Below are positions 1-7,952 of a stretch of 50,464 nucleotides of DNA, piece by piece; the stretch's first letter is position 1; each line of letters starts with the position of its first letter. A model generated the notes under the pieces. It had not been told where the DNA came from and ran no database searches. It was given only the letters and a program-made list of their open reading frames with translations. A program made the translations under genes and the position numbers. The DNA comes from Planctomycetota bacterium (lineage in GTDB: Bacteria > Planctomycetota > UBA1135 > GCA-002686595): contig VGYZ01000023.1 in the NCBI GenBank assembly GCA_016872795.1, positions 1 to 50,464 on the forward strand, read 5' to 3'.

Positions 1-186
1 CCCCCGCTGCGAGTGCCCTCGGCGTCGCTGCGGATCCGGGCGCGCGCCCCCCTGACCGCAGCCTCGTGAACCGAACGCGGCCAGCGAGCGTTGACAGCGT
101 GCCTCATCGTTCGAGGGATCGGCGCTCAGGCGCTCCTCCCCACACCCTTTCGCTTCGGTGCGCCGAGACCGCGAACCACGGACGCC

Positions 187-2259
187 ATGCTACCTCCCTG
201 CCCGCTGCTAGCCCTCCCGATTCAGGACATCTCCCAGACCGTCGTCACTGCCCCCCGCGCCAGCCGCACGGCCACGACCCCCGGGATCTCCGAGCAGCTG
301 ATCACGGGCGAGGAGCTCGCCAAGACGGGCGAGCGCTCCCTGCCGCGCGCGATCGCCAAGGCGAGCGGCCTGTTCGTGCAGGAGACCAACTTGGGCGGCG
401 GCGCGCCCATCGTGCGCGGCCTGATCGGCAACCAGATTTTGATCGTGGTCGACGGGGTGCGCCTGAACGACGGCACGACCCGCGGCGGCCCGAACCAGTC
501 GCTCAACGGCATCGACCCGACCAATGTCGAGCGCGTCGAGATCGTGCGCGGCCCCGGAGCGGTGCTCTACGGCTCCGACGCGCTCGGCGGCGCGATCCTG
601 ATCTGGACGCGCAACCGCGCTCCGCTCGCGCGCGACAAGGAAGGCACGCGCGCCGTGCAGGGCGAGCTCGGCGTCGACGCCAACACGGCGGCCGAGGGCG
701 CGCGCGAGTACGGCTCGCTGTCGGTCGCGACGGAGGATGTCGGCGTGCTCGCCGGCGGCTCGTTCCAAGACTGGCAGATGCTGCACTCGGGCAAGGGCGA
801 GGTGCAGAACACGGGCTACCACGGCCAGTCGTGGTACGCGTCGGGCGACATCCAGCTCGGCGAGCGGCGCAGCCTGCGCGCGAGCGCGATGCGCACGCGC
901 GACTTCGAGGTCCCGCGCTCGGACCGCATGAACACGGGCTACGGCCAGACCCAGCCCTCGGACGCCGAGAACTACTTCACGCTGCAGGACCGCGCGCGCT
1001 ACCTCGTCGCCTACAACGACTCGGCGCAGGGCTTCAGCGACGCGATGCAGGCGCGCCTGTCGCTGCGCGAATACACCGAGAATCGCCGCATTCGCGCGCG
1101 CGGTTCGACCACGCGCAGGCTCGAGCAGGACAGCACCGAGACGGTCGGCGTCGGCATGGACTGGCGCAAGGCACTCGGAGACTCGCAGCTCCTCACGTGG
1201 GGCGTCGACGCGGACTACGACGATGTCGACTCGACGCGCACGAACGTGAACATCAACACGGGCGCGGCCACCAGCGCGGTCGGTTCCTTCGCGCCGGGCT
1301 CGAGCTACCTCTCGAGTGGCGTGTTCCTGCGCGACGAGCTCTTCGACGTCGGTCCGTTCGACATCACCGCCGGCCTGCGCTACTCGTACTACGAGTTCCA
1401 GTTCGACGACACGGCGAACCCGGGCCAGACGATCGACGGGAACTTCGACGCCTTCACGGGCTCGCTGCAGGCGGCGACCGATGTGGCGGAAGGCGTGCGC
1501 GTCACGGCGACGATCGCGCAAGCGTTCCGCGCGCCGAACTTGTCCGAGCTCGCGCGCAACGCGACCTTCAACAGCGGCACCGAGCTCCCCAACCCGGATC
1601 TCGATCCGGAGCAGTCGCTCTACGAGGAGCTCGCGCTCGACATGCGGCGCGAAGCGTGGAGCTGGTCGCTCGGCCTGTATCACAACGCCATTCAAGACAT
1701 CGTGGGCCGCCGCCTCGTGAGCGACCCTACTCCGGGCGGTCCGATCGGCGACGAGACCTATGTGCGCGAGAACACGGGCGACCTCGACCTCTTCGGCATC
1801 GAGACTCGCTACCAGCGCAAGCTCGGCGGCGTGGACTCGCCGTACTCGCTCGGCGCCTACCTCGAGTACACCTACGGCAAGCAGTACGACGACGACATCG
1901 CGGCCTTCGACGACCAGCCGGCGAGCAAGATTCCGCCCTTCCACGGCAATGTCTCGCTCTCGTACGAGCCCTCGCAGCCGATCCGCAACCTCGGCTGGCT
2001 GCAGCTTTCGTTCTTGTTCGCGACCTCCCAGAATCGCCTCTCGCCGGGTGACCTCGGCGATCCGCGCATCGACAAGAACGGCACCGACGGCTGGACGCGC
2101 GTGGACCTCGACTTCGGCGGCCCCGTGGGGGAGGTCGGCAGCGGCGCGAGCTGGAACATCGGCCTGCACAACCTGTTCGACGAGGACTACCGCGTGCACG
2201 GGTCCGGCATCGACGCCCCGGGGGTCGGCGTGGTCGCCGGCCTGCGCCTGACCCTATAG
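187..2259 (+). CDS. TonB-dependent outer-membrane receptor
   Basis: Predicted outer-membrane beta-barrel for energised uptake of a scarce ligand such as an iron or cobalamin complex; the ligand cannot be read from the sequence. The N-terminal third is a plug domain: a TonB-box-like stretch (QDISQTVVTA), then the family sequence VRGLIGNQILIVVDGVRLND and VERVEIVRGPGAVLYGSDALGGAI. The rest has the alternating polar/aromatic pattern of barrel strands up to the C-terminus. The ATG at 187 gives 690 aa. The reading frame is open further upstream (TTG at 91), but that extension is Arg/Pro-rich and unlike a signal peptide. Even from 187 the signal peptide (MLPPCPLLALP) is short and unconvincing, so the exact start is uncertain. 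A TonB gene follows 29 bp downstream, which fits a transport pair. Confidence 0.88.
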   Translation: MLPPCPLLALPIQDISQTVVTAPRASRTATTPGISEQLITGEELAKTGERSLPRAIAKASGLFVQETNLGGGAPIVRGLIGNQILIVVDGVRLNDGTTRGGPNQSLNGIDPTNVERVEIVRGPGAVLYGSDALGGAILIWTRNRAPLARDKEGTRAVQGELGVDANTAAEGAREYGSLSVATEDVGVLAGGSFQDWQMLHSGKGEVQNTGYHGQSWYASGDIQLGERRSLRASAMRTRDFEVPRSDRMNTGYGQTQPSDAENYFTLQDRARYLVAYNDSAQGFSDAMQARLSLREYTENRRIRARGSTTRRLEQDSTETVGVGMDWRKALGDSQLLTWGVDADYDDVDSTRTNVNINTGAATSAVGSFAPGSSYLSSGVFLRDELFDVGPFDITAGLRYSYYEFQFDDTANPGQTIDGNFDAFTGSLQAATDVAEGVRVTATIAQAFRAPNLSELARNATFNSGTELPNPDLDPEQSLYEELALDMRREAWSWSLGLYHNAIQDIVGRRLVSDPTPGGPIGDETYVRENTGDLDLFGIETRYQRKLGGVDSPYSLGAYLEYTYGKQYDDDIAAFDDQPASKIPPFHGNVSLSYEPSQPIRNLGWLQLSFLFATSQNRLSPGDLGDPRIDKNGTDGWTRVDLDFGGPVGEVGSGASWNIGLHNLFDEDYRVHGSGIDAPGVGVVAGLRLTL

Positions 2260-2288
2260 GTGCAACCTTCCCTGCCGCCCGCGCTAGC

Positions 2289-3110
2289 ATGAGCGCTGCT
2301 TTCATGACCGAGTCGAACCTCCGGCGCTCCCTGCAGGGCAGCGAAACGACCTCGGCGGCCCCGTCCGCCGGGGGTGGTTCGTTCTCGTGGAGCTTCGCGG
2401 GCTCGCTCGGCGTGCACCTCGCCATCGTCGGCGGCCTCGCCTACGCGGCGCTGGCGCCGAGCGCGGGCGGTCCCCGGCGCGGGCACATGATTCAGGTCGT
2501 CGCCGCACCGCTCGCGGCAGCGATCGAGCCCGAGCCGGAGCCCGAGCCGGAGCCCGAGCCGGAGCGCGAGCTCGTGCTCTCGACGCCGGACGAGCCGCAG
2601 CTCGTCGAGGTCGACCTGCCGCCGCAGCCGTTGCTCGCCCTCGAGAATCCGCAGGAGACGCGACCCGACATGCTCGACTCCACGCGCGCGCAGTCGCGGC
2701 TCCTCTCGCTCGAGTGGAGCTCGTCGACGGCCCGGCGCGCGGCCGATGGCGCGAGCGGCGGCAGCGCGGGTGCCGCGCAGGGCGAGGGGGATGCGCAGCC
2801 CCTAGCCGTTGCGACACCACTGCCCGCGCCGGTGCTCGTCGACGCCGTGCGGCTCGAGACGCCGGTTCCTGAGTATCCGCGACTCTCGCGGCGCCTGTCG
2901 GAGCAAGGCAGCGTCGAACTGCGCGTGCGCGTGCTCGCCGATGGCACGGTCGGAGCTGTGACGGTGCTGCGCTCGAGCGGCTTCGAGCGCCTCGATCGCG
3001 CGGCGGTCGAAGGCGTGCGTGCGTGGCACTTCCGCGCTGCGACGCTCGATGGCGTTGCACAAGAGTCCGACATCGTGCACCGCTTCACATTCCAGCTCGA
3101 AGGCGCCTGA
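2289..3110 (+). CDS. tonB: TonB family energy transducer
   Basis: Links inner-membrane proton motive force to the adjacent receptor. It has a short cytoplasmic N-terminus and one membrane segment (about residues 33-57, rich in Ala/Gly/Leu). A periplasmic Glu-Pro repeat follows, and a C-terminal TonB domain with PVPEYPRLSRRLSEQGSVEL, then VLRSSGFERLDRAAVEGVRAWHF. The length (273 aa) is normal for the family. The first ATG at 2289 overlaps a candidate -10 hexamer (TAGCAT, 2285-2290), so the second ATG at 2304 (268 aa) may be the true start. No exbB or exbD lies in the window, so motor subunits must be encoded elsewhere. The gene is convergent with hyuA, with 20 bp between the stops. Confidence 0.88.
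   Translation: MSAAFMTESNLRRSLQGSETTSAAPSAGGGSFSWSFAGSLGVHLAIVGGLAYAALAPSAGGPRRGHMIQVVAAPLAAAIEPEPEPEPEPEPERELVLSTPDEPQLVEVDLPPQPLLALENPQETRPDMLDSTRAQSRLLSLEWSSSTARRAADGASGGSAGAAQGEGDAQPLAVATPLPAPVLVDAVRLETPVPEYPRLSRRLSEQGSVELRVRVLADGTVGAVTVLRSSGFERLDRAAVEGVRAWHFRAATLDGVAQESDIVHRFTFQLEGA
2526..2564 (+). repeat. 12-bp tandem repeat encoding the Glu-Pro spacer of TonB
   Basis: About three copies of a 12-bp unit (gagcccgagccg) lie in frame and encode alternating Glu-Pro. This is the stiff periplasm-spanning segment typical of TonB. Because the copies are identical in DNA, the tract could change length by slippage without shifting the frame. Confidence 0.8.
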
Positions 3111-3130
3111 GCGGCCGCGCGCCGGCGCTT

Positions 3131-5155
3131 TCAGCGCTCGAGGCGCAGGTGTCCGCCCGCAGTGACGCTCGCGCGGCAACCCGGCGGCACGAGTGTCGTG
3201 CCGGAGAACTCGCGCACGATCGCCGGGCCGGAGAAATGGTCGCCGGGGCTCAGTTCGGCGCGCTCGACGAGCCGCGCGCGCACTTCGACTCCGGCAAAGC
3301 ACGCGCGAGTCGTGCCAGCGAACGCCGAGCGCGGTGCAGCGCGCGGCTTCACGCGGCGCGCGCGCGGCAGGGTTGATGGAACGCGTGCCACGACGCGCAG
3401 GTTGACGAGCTCGACCTCGCGGTCGTCGAGCGTGTAGCCGTACAGCTCGCGGTGCCGCGCAGCAAAACGCGTGCGCAGGTCGCCGCCCAGCAGCGGAACA
3501 CGCAGCTCGAAGGACTGGCCTTCGTAGCGCAGGTCGAGCGAAGCCTCGCACTCGGCTCCCGACCTGCGCTGGCCGCTCTCCGCGAGCTCGCGCAGCGCCT
3601 CGCGCTCGAGCGCGCGCACTTGCGCGGAGCGCTCTCTCGCGTTCATGCGCGAGAGCGGTGCGAGCACGGCGAGGGAGCGCTCTGCCCGAGGCTCGGCGGT
3701 CGCCATGCCGAGCGCCGACAGCACTCCCGGCGCCGTCGGCACGAGCGCACAGGGCATCGCGAGCGAAGCAGCGAGATCCGCGGCGTGCAGTCCTCCGCCG
3801 CCGCCGAAGGCGACGAGCGGCGTTGCGCGCGGATCCTCGCCGCGCTGCAGCGTCATCACGCCGAGCGCGCGGCGCATCGAGGCGCGCGCCACATCGAGTG
3901 CGGCCTGCGCGGCCGCGCGCGGTGCGAGCCCTAGCCGTCGGCCGAGGCGCTCGAAGGCGCGTTCGACGCGCCCGTGGTCGAGCTCGAGGCGTCCGCCGAC
4001 GAACGCGCCCGATGCGAGGTGGCCGAGCAGCACATGGGCGTCGGTGAGCGTGAGCTCGTCGCCGCGTCCGTATGCGACGGGGCCGGGATCGGCGCCCGCG
4101 CTCTGCGGTCCGACGCTGAGCACGCCGGAGGAATCGACGCGCAGGAGCGAGCCGCCGCCGCAGCCGATGGTGTGCAGGTCGAGCGATGGCACCGCGATGC
4201 CGTAGCCGCCGATCGAGCCGTGCTGCACGGGCTCGATCGCGCGCCGCGTGCCGAGGCGCCGGAAGGCGACATCGGCGCTCGTGCCGCCGATGTCGAGACC
4301 GACCATGCGCTCGAGGCCCGCTTCGCGCGCCGCGCGCGCGGCGCCGAGCACGCCGCCTGCGGGGCCCGAAGCGATCACGCGCACGGGCTCGAGCGCGGCG
4401 CGCCGGGCCGGGATCGTGCCGCCGCTCGAGCGCAGGAGCTCGAGGCGCGCATCGCCGAGCGCCTGCGTCAAGCGCTGTAAGTACGCGCCGACGACGGGTG
4501 CGAGCGCGGCGTTCACCACGGCGGTCGAGAAGCGCTCGTACTCGCGGTGCTCGCGCACCAGCTCCGCGGAGAGCGTCAACGGCAGTCGCAGGGGCGCGAG
4601 CGCGCGCGCGACGGCGCGCTCGATCTCAGGATCGGCGTAGGAGTGCAGCAGGCACACGGCGAGCGACTGCGGAGCCGCGCGCGCGATCGCTCGACGCAGG
4701 GCCGCGAGCTCGCGCGCGCTCGGTGAACGCACAGTCTCGAGCGCGCCGTCGGAGAGCCGCGGCCACGAGCGTTGTCCGACCTCGAAGCGCAGCTCGCGCG
4801 GCACGAGGTCCGGTGGCTTGACGGGTCGCAGCGCGTACAGATCGGGCCGATCTTGGCGCGCGATCTCGATCAGGTCGACGAAGCCTGAGTTGGTGACGAG
4901 CGCCGTGCGCGCGACGCGGCCGGTGAGCAGCGCGTTGAGTCCGACGGTCGTTCCATGCACGACGCGCAGCGCTCGCAGTCGAGCGCCGGGGCCGAGTCCG
5001 AGGCGCTCGAGGCCCGCGAGCAGTGCGCGCGATGGATCGTCGGGCGTGCTCGGCACCTTCTCGAGTCGCACGCTGCTGCCCTCGACGAGCGCGAGGTCCG
5101 TGAATGTGCCGCCGGTGTCGATGCCGACCACGGGGCCTTGGGAGCGAGAGGTCAC
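3131..5155 (-). CDS. Hydantoinase/oxoprolinase A-type subunit (HyuA family)
   Basis: Member of the ATP-dependent hydantoinase/5-oxoprolinase/acetone-carboxylase beta family, whose members open cyclic amides or activate ketones with ATP, usually with a HyuB partner. The N-terminus has the actin-like phosphate loop GIDTGGTFTD. The central domain includes GLDIGGTSADVAF and GCGGGSLL, and the C-terminal domain is also present; 674 aa is normal for HyuA. I chose the GTG at 5155 because the phosphate loop follows about ten residues later and a -10-like TACACT ends 6 nt before it. The frame remains open up to 5806, but that extension lies antisense to plsY and is not credible. No hyuB is adjacent: downstream is the convergent tonB. 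The substrate is unknown. Confidence 0.85.
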   Translation of the reverse strand: MTSRSQGPVVGIDTGGTFTDLALVEGSSVRLEKVPSTPDDPSRALLAGLERLGLGPGARLRALRVVHGTTVGLNALLTGRVARTALVTNSGFVDLIEIARQDRPDLYALRPVKPPDLVPRELRFEVGQRSWPRLSDGALETVRSPSARELAALRRAIARAAPQSLAVCLLHSYADPEIERAVARALAPLRLPLTLSAELVREHREYERFSTAVVNAALAPVVGAYLQRLTQALGDARLELLRSSGGTIPARRAALEPVRVIASGPAGGVLGAARAAREAGLERMVGLDIGGTSADVAFRRLGTRRAIEPVQHGSIGGYGIAVPSLDLHTIGCGGGSLLRVDSSGVLSVGPQSAGADPGPVAYGRGDELTLTDAHVLLGHLASGAFVGGRLELDHGRVERAFERLGRRLGLAPRAAAQAALDVARASMRRALGVMTLQRGEDPRATPLVAFGGGGGLHAADLAASLAMPCALVPTAPGVLSALGMATAEPRAERSLAVLAPLSRMNARERSAQVRALEREALRELAESGQRRSGAECEASLDLRYEGQSFELRVPLLGGDLRTRFAARHRELYGYTLDDREVELVNLRVVARVPSTLPRARRVKPRAAPRSAFAGTTRACFAGVEVRARLVERAELSPGDHFSGPAIVREFSGTTLVPPGCRASVTAGGHLRLER

Positions 5156-5161
5156 GGCGGG

Positions 5162-5167
5162 AGTGTA
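5162..5167 (-). promoter_or_regulatory. Candidate -10 element for a leaderless hyuA transcript
   Basis: On the minus strand TACACT is followed by 6 nt (CCCGCC) and then the GTG start at 5155. Transcription would begin at or next to the start codon. No convincing -35 is visible. Confidence 0.45.
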
Positions 5168-5210
5168 GATGTTGCTACCCTGTCGCGCCCGCAGGGTTCC
5201 GCTCTCGCCG

Positions 5211-5840
5211 ATGCCGCTCGTCCTCGCGCTCCTCGCCTCGTACCTCCTCGGTTCGATTCCGTTCGGCCTCGTGCTCGTGCGGCTCGCCAAGGGCATCGAC
5301 CTGCGCACCGTCGGCTCGGGCAACATCGGCGCCACCAACGCCATGCGCGCCGCAGGCAAGCCGGTCGGCCTCGCGGTCTTCGTGCTCGACTTCGCCAAGG
5401 GCTGGGTGGTCGTGTTCGGGTTCGCGGGACTGCTGACCGGGAGCGAGCCCCTCTCGTGGCCGGCGACGGCCTGCGGCGCCCTGAGCGTGCTCGGCCACTG
5501 CTTCCCGATCTGGCTGCGCTTCGCCGGCGGCAAGGGCGTGGCGACGGGCTGCGGCGCGCTGGTGGCGATGGATCCGAGGATCTGGGCCGTCGGCGGGGCG
5601 GTGTGGCTCGCGACGCTCGGGCTCGGACGCATGGTGAGCCTCGCGTCGATCGCCATGGGGCTCGCCTTCCCGGTCGCCGCGTGGTTCTTGACCGCGCGCG
5701 CGGAGCCGACCACTGCAGCCGCGTTGCTCGCGCTCTTGATCCTCGTGCGCCACCGCTCGAACATGGCCCGCATCGTGGCGGGAACGGAGTCCAAGATCGG
5801 CGCCAAGCGCGCGGCCGCGCCCGGAGCCGGCGGTGGCTGA
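5211..5840 (+). CDS. plsY: Glycerol-3-phosphate acyltransferase PlsY
   Basis: Integral membrane enzyme that transfers an acyl group from acyl phosphate to glycerol 3-phosphate, giving lysophosphatidic acid, the first step of phospholipid synthesis. The sequence starts with a hydrophobic segment and the family motif SYLLGSIPFGLVLVR. It then has the glycine-rich GSGNIGATNAMRAAG and, further on, FAGGKGVATGCG, the three conserved PlsY loops. The 209 aa length and alternating hydrophobic segments fit. Its stop overlaps the next gene, gpsA, by 8 nt, so the two are almost certainly co-transcribed: GpsA makes the substrate that PlsY acylates. A possible -10 (TACCCT, 5175-5180) lies 30 nt upstream. 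It is divergent from hyuA. Confidence 0.96.
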   Translation: MPLVLALLASYLLGSIPFGLVLVRLAKGIDLRTVGSGNIGATNAMRAAGKPVGLAVFVLDFAKGWVVVFGFAGLLTGSEPLSWPATACGALSVLGHCFPIWLRFAGGKGVATGCGALVAMDPRIWAVGGAVWLATLGLGRMVSLASIAMGLAFPVAAWFLTARAEPTTAAALLALLILVRHRSNMARIVAGTESKIGAKRAAAPGAGGG

Positions 5841-6864
5841 GGCGCGCGACGAGCAACTGCGGCGTGCGGTCGTCCTCGGCGGCGGCAGCTGGGGTACGGC
5901 GCTGGCGCTGCTGCTCGCGCGCAGGGGCATCGAGGTGAGCGTGTGGTGCAACCAGCGCGCCCACGCCGACGAGTTCAACGCAGCGCGCGAGAACCGCCGC
6001 TACCTGCCGGGCGTGGCGTTGCCGGTGAACTTGCGCTTCAACGCGGATGCGCATGCGGCAGCGGCTGGCGCGCAGCTCGCGATCAGCGCCGTGCCGACGC
6101 AGTTCCTGCGCACCGTGGCGGCGCGCTTCGAGGACGCGCTCGGGGGCAATGTGCCGATCGTGTCGGCGAGCAAGGGACTCGAGATCGAGACGCTCGCGCG
6201 GCCGACCGAGATCCTCGAGAGCGTGCTCGGGACGCGTCCGCTCGCGGTGCTCTCCGGTCCGAGCCATGCCGAGGAGGTCGCGCTGGGCAAGCCCGCCACC
6301 GTGGTCGCGGCGTCGACAGATGCGTGGGTCGCAAGCCTCACGCAAGCGGCCTTCAACGGCGAGAGCTTCCGCGTCTACACCAGCGACGACTTGCTCGGCG
6401 TCGAGTTCGGCGGCGCGCTCAAGAATGTGATCGCGATCGCGGCCGGCATCAGCGACGGGCTCGGGCTCGGCGACAACGCCAAGGCGGCGCTCATCACGCG
6501 CGGCATGGTCGAGATGGCGCGCGTCGGCGTCGCTCGCGGCGCCAGCAAGGATACGTTCTTCGGCCTCGCCGGCATTGGCGACCTCGTCACGACCTGCTGC
6601 TCGCGCCACTCGCGCAACCGCGCGGTGGGCGAGGCCATCGGGCGCGGCGAGACGCTCGAGAGCCTGCTCGCGCGCATGAAGATGGTCGCCGAGGGCGTGT
6701 GGACCACCAAGGCGCTGTTCGGGCCGGAGTCCGATCTGTCGGGCGTCTCGATGCCGATCGCGGCCGAGGTGCACGCCGTGCTGTTCGAGCACAAGGAGCC
6801 GCTCATCGCCGTCGCCCATCTGATGCGTCGCGAGCCCGCGCCCGAAATGAAAGGCCTCGTCTGA
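5833..6864 (+). CDS. gpsA: NAD(P)-dependent glycerol-3-phosphate dehydrogenase
   Basis: Cytosolic enzyme reducing dihydroxyacetone phosphate to sn-glycerol 3-phosphate for phospholipid synthesis. It has an N-terminal Rossmann motif, VVLGGGSWGTALA, the substrate-domain motifs VSASKGLE and LSGPSHAEEV, and the catalytic segment GVEFGGALKNVIAIAAGISDGLGLGDNAKAAL (Lys of ALKN). Near the C-terminus is FGLAGIGDLVTTC. The GTG start at 5833 lies inside the end of plsY. The length of 343 aa is typical. Its stop overlaps the next ATG (TGATG), so at least three genes appear to form one unit. Confidence 0.97.
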   Translation: MAEARDEQLRRAVVLGGGSWGTALALLLARRGIEVSVWCNQRAHADEFNAARENRRYLPGVALPVNLRFNADAHAAAAGAQLAISAVPTQFLRTVAARFEDALGGNVPIVSASKGLEIETLARPTEILESVLGTRPLAVLSGPSHAEEVALGKPATVVAASTDAWVASLTQAAFNGESFRVYTSDDLLGVEFGGALKNVIAIAAGISDGLGLGDNAKAALITRGMVEMARVGVARGASKDTFFGLAGIGDLVTTCCSRHSRNRAVGEAIGRGETLESLLARMKMVAEGVWTTKALFGPESDLSGVSMPIAAEVHAVLFEHKEPLIAVAHLMRREPAPEMKGLV

Positions 6865-7268
6865 TGCCCGCGCCGCAGGCGCTCTTCCCGACATTCCTGT
6901 TGCTGACCGTCGCGCTGCTCGGCCTGGTGGTCTACACCGGACTCAAGGCCAAGCTGCGGCTGCACCTCGCCCTCGTGGTGCTCACGCTGCTCTCGCTCGC
7001 GCTGGCGATCGTCGCGGCGCTCGCGCTCGGCAAGCTCTACGACCTCGAGTCGGCGGGCTGGATCACGCCGGTGCACCTCAATCTCGCGCGCATCGCCACC
7101 TACGCCTACGCCCTGCCGGCGGCGACAGGCGTCATGACGCTGCGCAATCGCCAGCACCGCAAGCTGCACTTCCGCATGGCGATGTTCACGCTCACGCTGA
7201 CGGTGCTCGCGGCGGTCACGGGCGCGTGGATGATCTTCCACGCAACGCCGCTAGCCGCGCAGTCGTAG
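6864..7268 (+). CDS. Small four-helix membrane protein (DUF420-like)
   Basis: Protein of 134 aa dominated by four hydrophobic segments: about residues 8-24, 29-53, 72-91 and 101-125. Basic and His-rich connectors (RNRQHRKLHFR) precede the last helix. The size and helix pattern resemble the DUF420 family of cytochrome-oxidase-associated membrane proteins, but I recognise no diagnostic motif, so the family assignment is tentative and no function is claimed. The ATG overlaps the gpsA stop by one base, implying translational coupling to plsY-gpsA. It is convergent with the next gene and their ends overlap by 18 bp. Confidence 0.7.
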   Translation: MPAPQALFPTFLLLTVALLGLVVYTGLKAKLRLHLALVVLTLLSLALAIVAALALGKLYDLESAGWITPVHLNLARIATYAYALPAATGVMTLRNRQHRKLHFRMAMFTLTLTVLAAVTGAWMIFHATPLAAQS

Positions 7269-7574
7269 CACGACCCACGGCACGACGATCATCACGCCGT
7301 TGGCGAAGAGCGGGATGCCCGCCAAGAGCACCCACACCCAGCGCGCGCGGATCGAGAGCAGCGCGAGGATCGCGCCGGGGACCGTGAAGGCCGCCGAGGC
7401 GAGCAGGGTCGAGAGCAGGTCCGGTCCGTTCCCGGGGTCGAGCGCGCGCCACAGCATTGCCGCGCCCCACACGGCGGCCCCGGCCGTCGCGAAGCACATC
7501 GAGGCCATCCATGTGCGGTGGCGGCGGCGTACCACGCCCGACATGGGGTAGAGTCGGCGCAGGGGGCGAGCCAT
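7251..7574 (-). CDS. Small membrane protein of unknown function
   Basis: Protein of 107 aa with a basic N-terminus (RPLRRLYPMSGVVRRRHR) followed by three hydrophobic stretches, about residues 22-43, 54-73 and 79-103. I recognise no family. The basic N-terminus next to the first helix suggests a cytoplasmic N-terminus. The ATG at 7574 is supported by a -10-like CAGAAT (minus strand, 7586-7581) 6 nt upstream, the same spacing as at other genes here. The 3' end overlaps that of the preceding convergent gene by 18 bp. Confidence 0.55.
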   Translation of the reverse strand: MARPLRRLYPMSGVVRRRHRTWMASMCFATAGAAVWGAAMLWRALDPGNGPDLLSTLLASAAFTVPGAILALLSIRARWVWVLLAGIPLFANGVMIVVPWVVLRLRG

Positions 7575-7628
7575 GAGCCCATTCTGGCCCCATCCCGCGC
7601 GCGGACCAAGCGCTGCCTGCGGGCGTCT

Positions 7629-7658
7629 TTGGCGCGAGGGCCACCGAACCGGTAGACT
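7629..7658 (+). promoter_or_regulatory. Promoter of tRNA-Pro
   Basis: TTGGCG (7629-7634) and TAGACT (7653-7658) are separated by 18 nt and end 32 nt before the tRNA. Both hexamers are reasonable sigma-70-type matches. Confidence 0.5.
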
Positions 7659-7690
7659 CTCCGCCCCCCTTTCAGCAGATGCTCATGGGT

Positions 7691-7769
<79 letters not shown>

Positions 7770-7952
7770 CTGCTCTTGTGCGCGCTGGCGCACCCGGAGT
7801 GGCTCGGGCGCGGCGCGGGATGGCGGCTCCTGCGGTGGGGGTCCGGCGGGCGCGCTCTCAGCGCAGGCTGGAACGCCTGCACCTCGGGCAGCCTTGGCGC
7901 GGTCGGTACGCGGTGGCGTTCGGGTCAGAGCCCGACTCGCGCAGCTGGCGGC

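Noticed and set aside
91..119. TTGACA at 91-96 as a -35 for the receptor gene
   Set aside because: The hexamer 17 nt downstream is AGGGAT, which lacks the conserved first two bases of a -10; no supporting element was found.
66..2051. Alternative 661-codon frame over the TonB-dependent receptor
   Set aside because: Out of frame with the clear plug and barrel sequence; composition is Arg-rich shadow coding.
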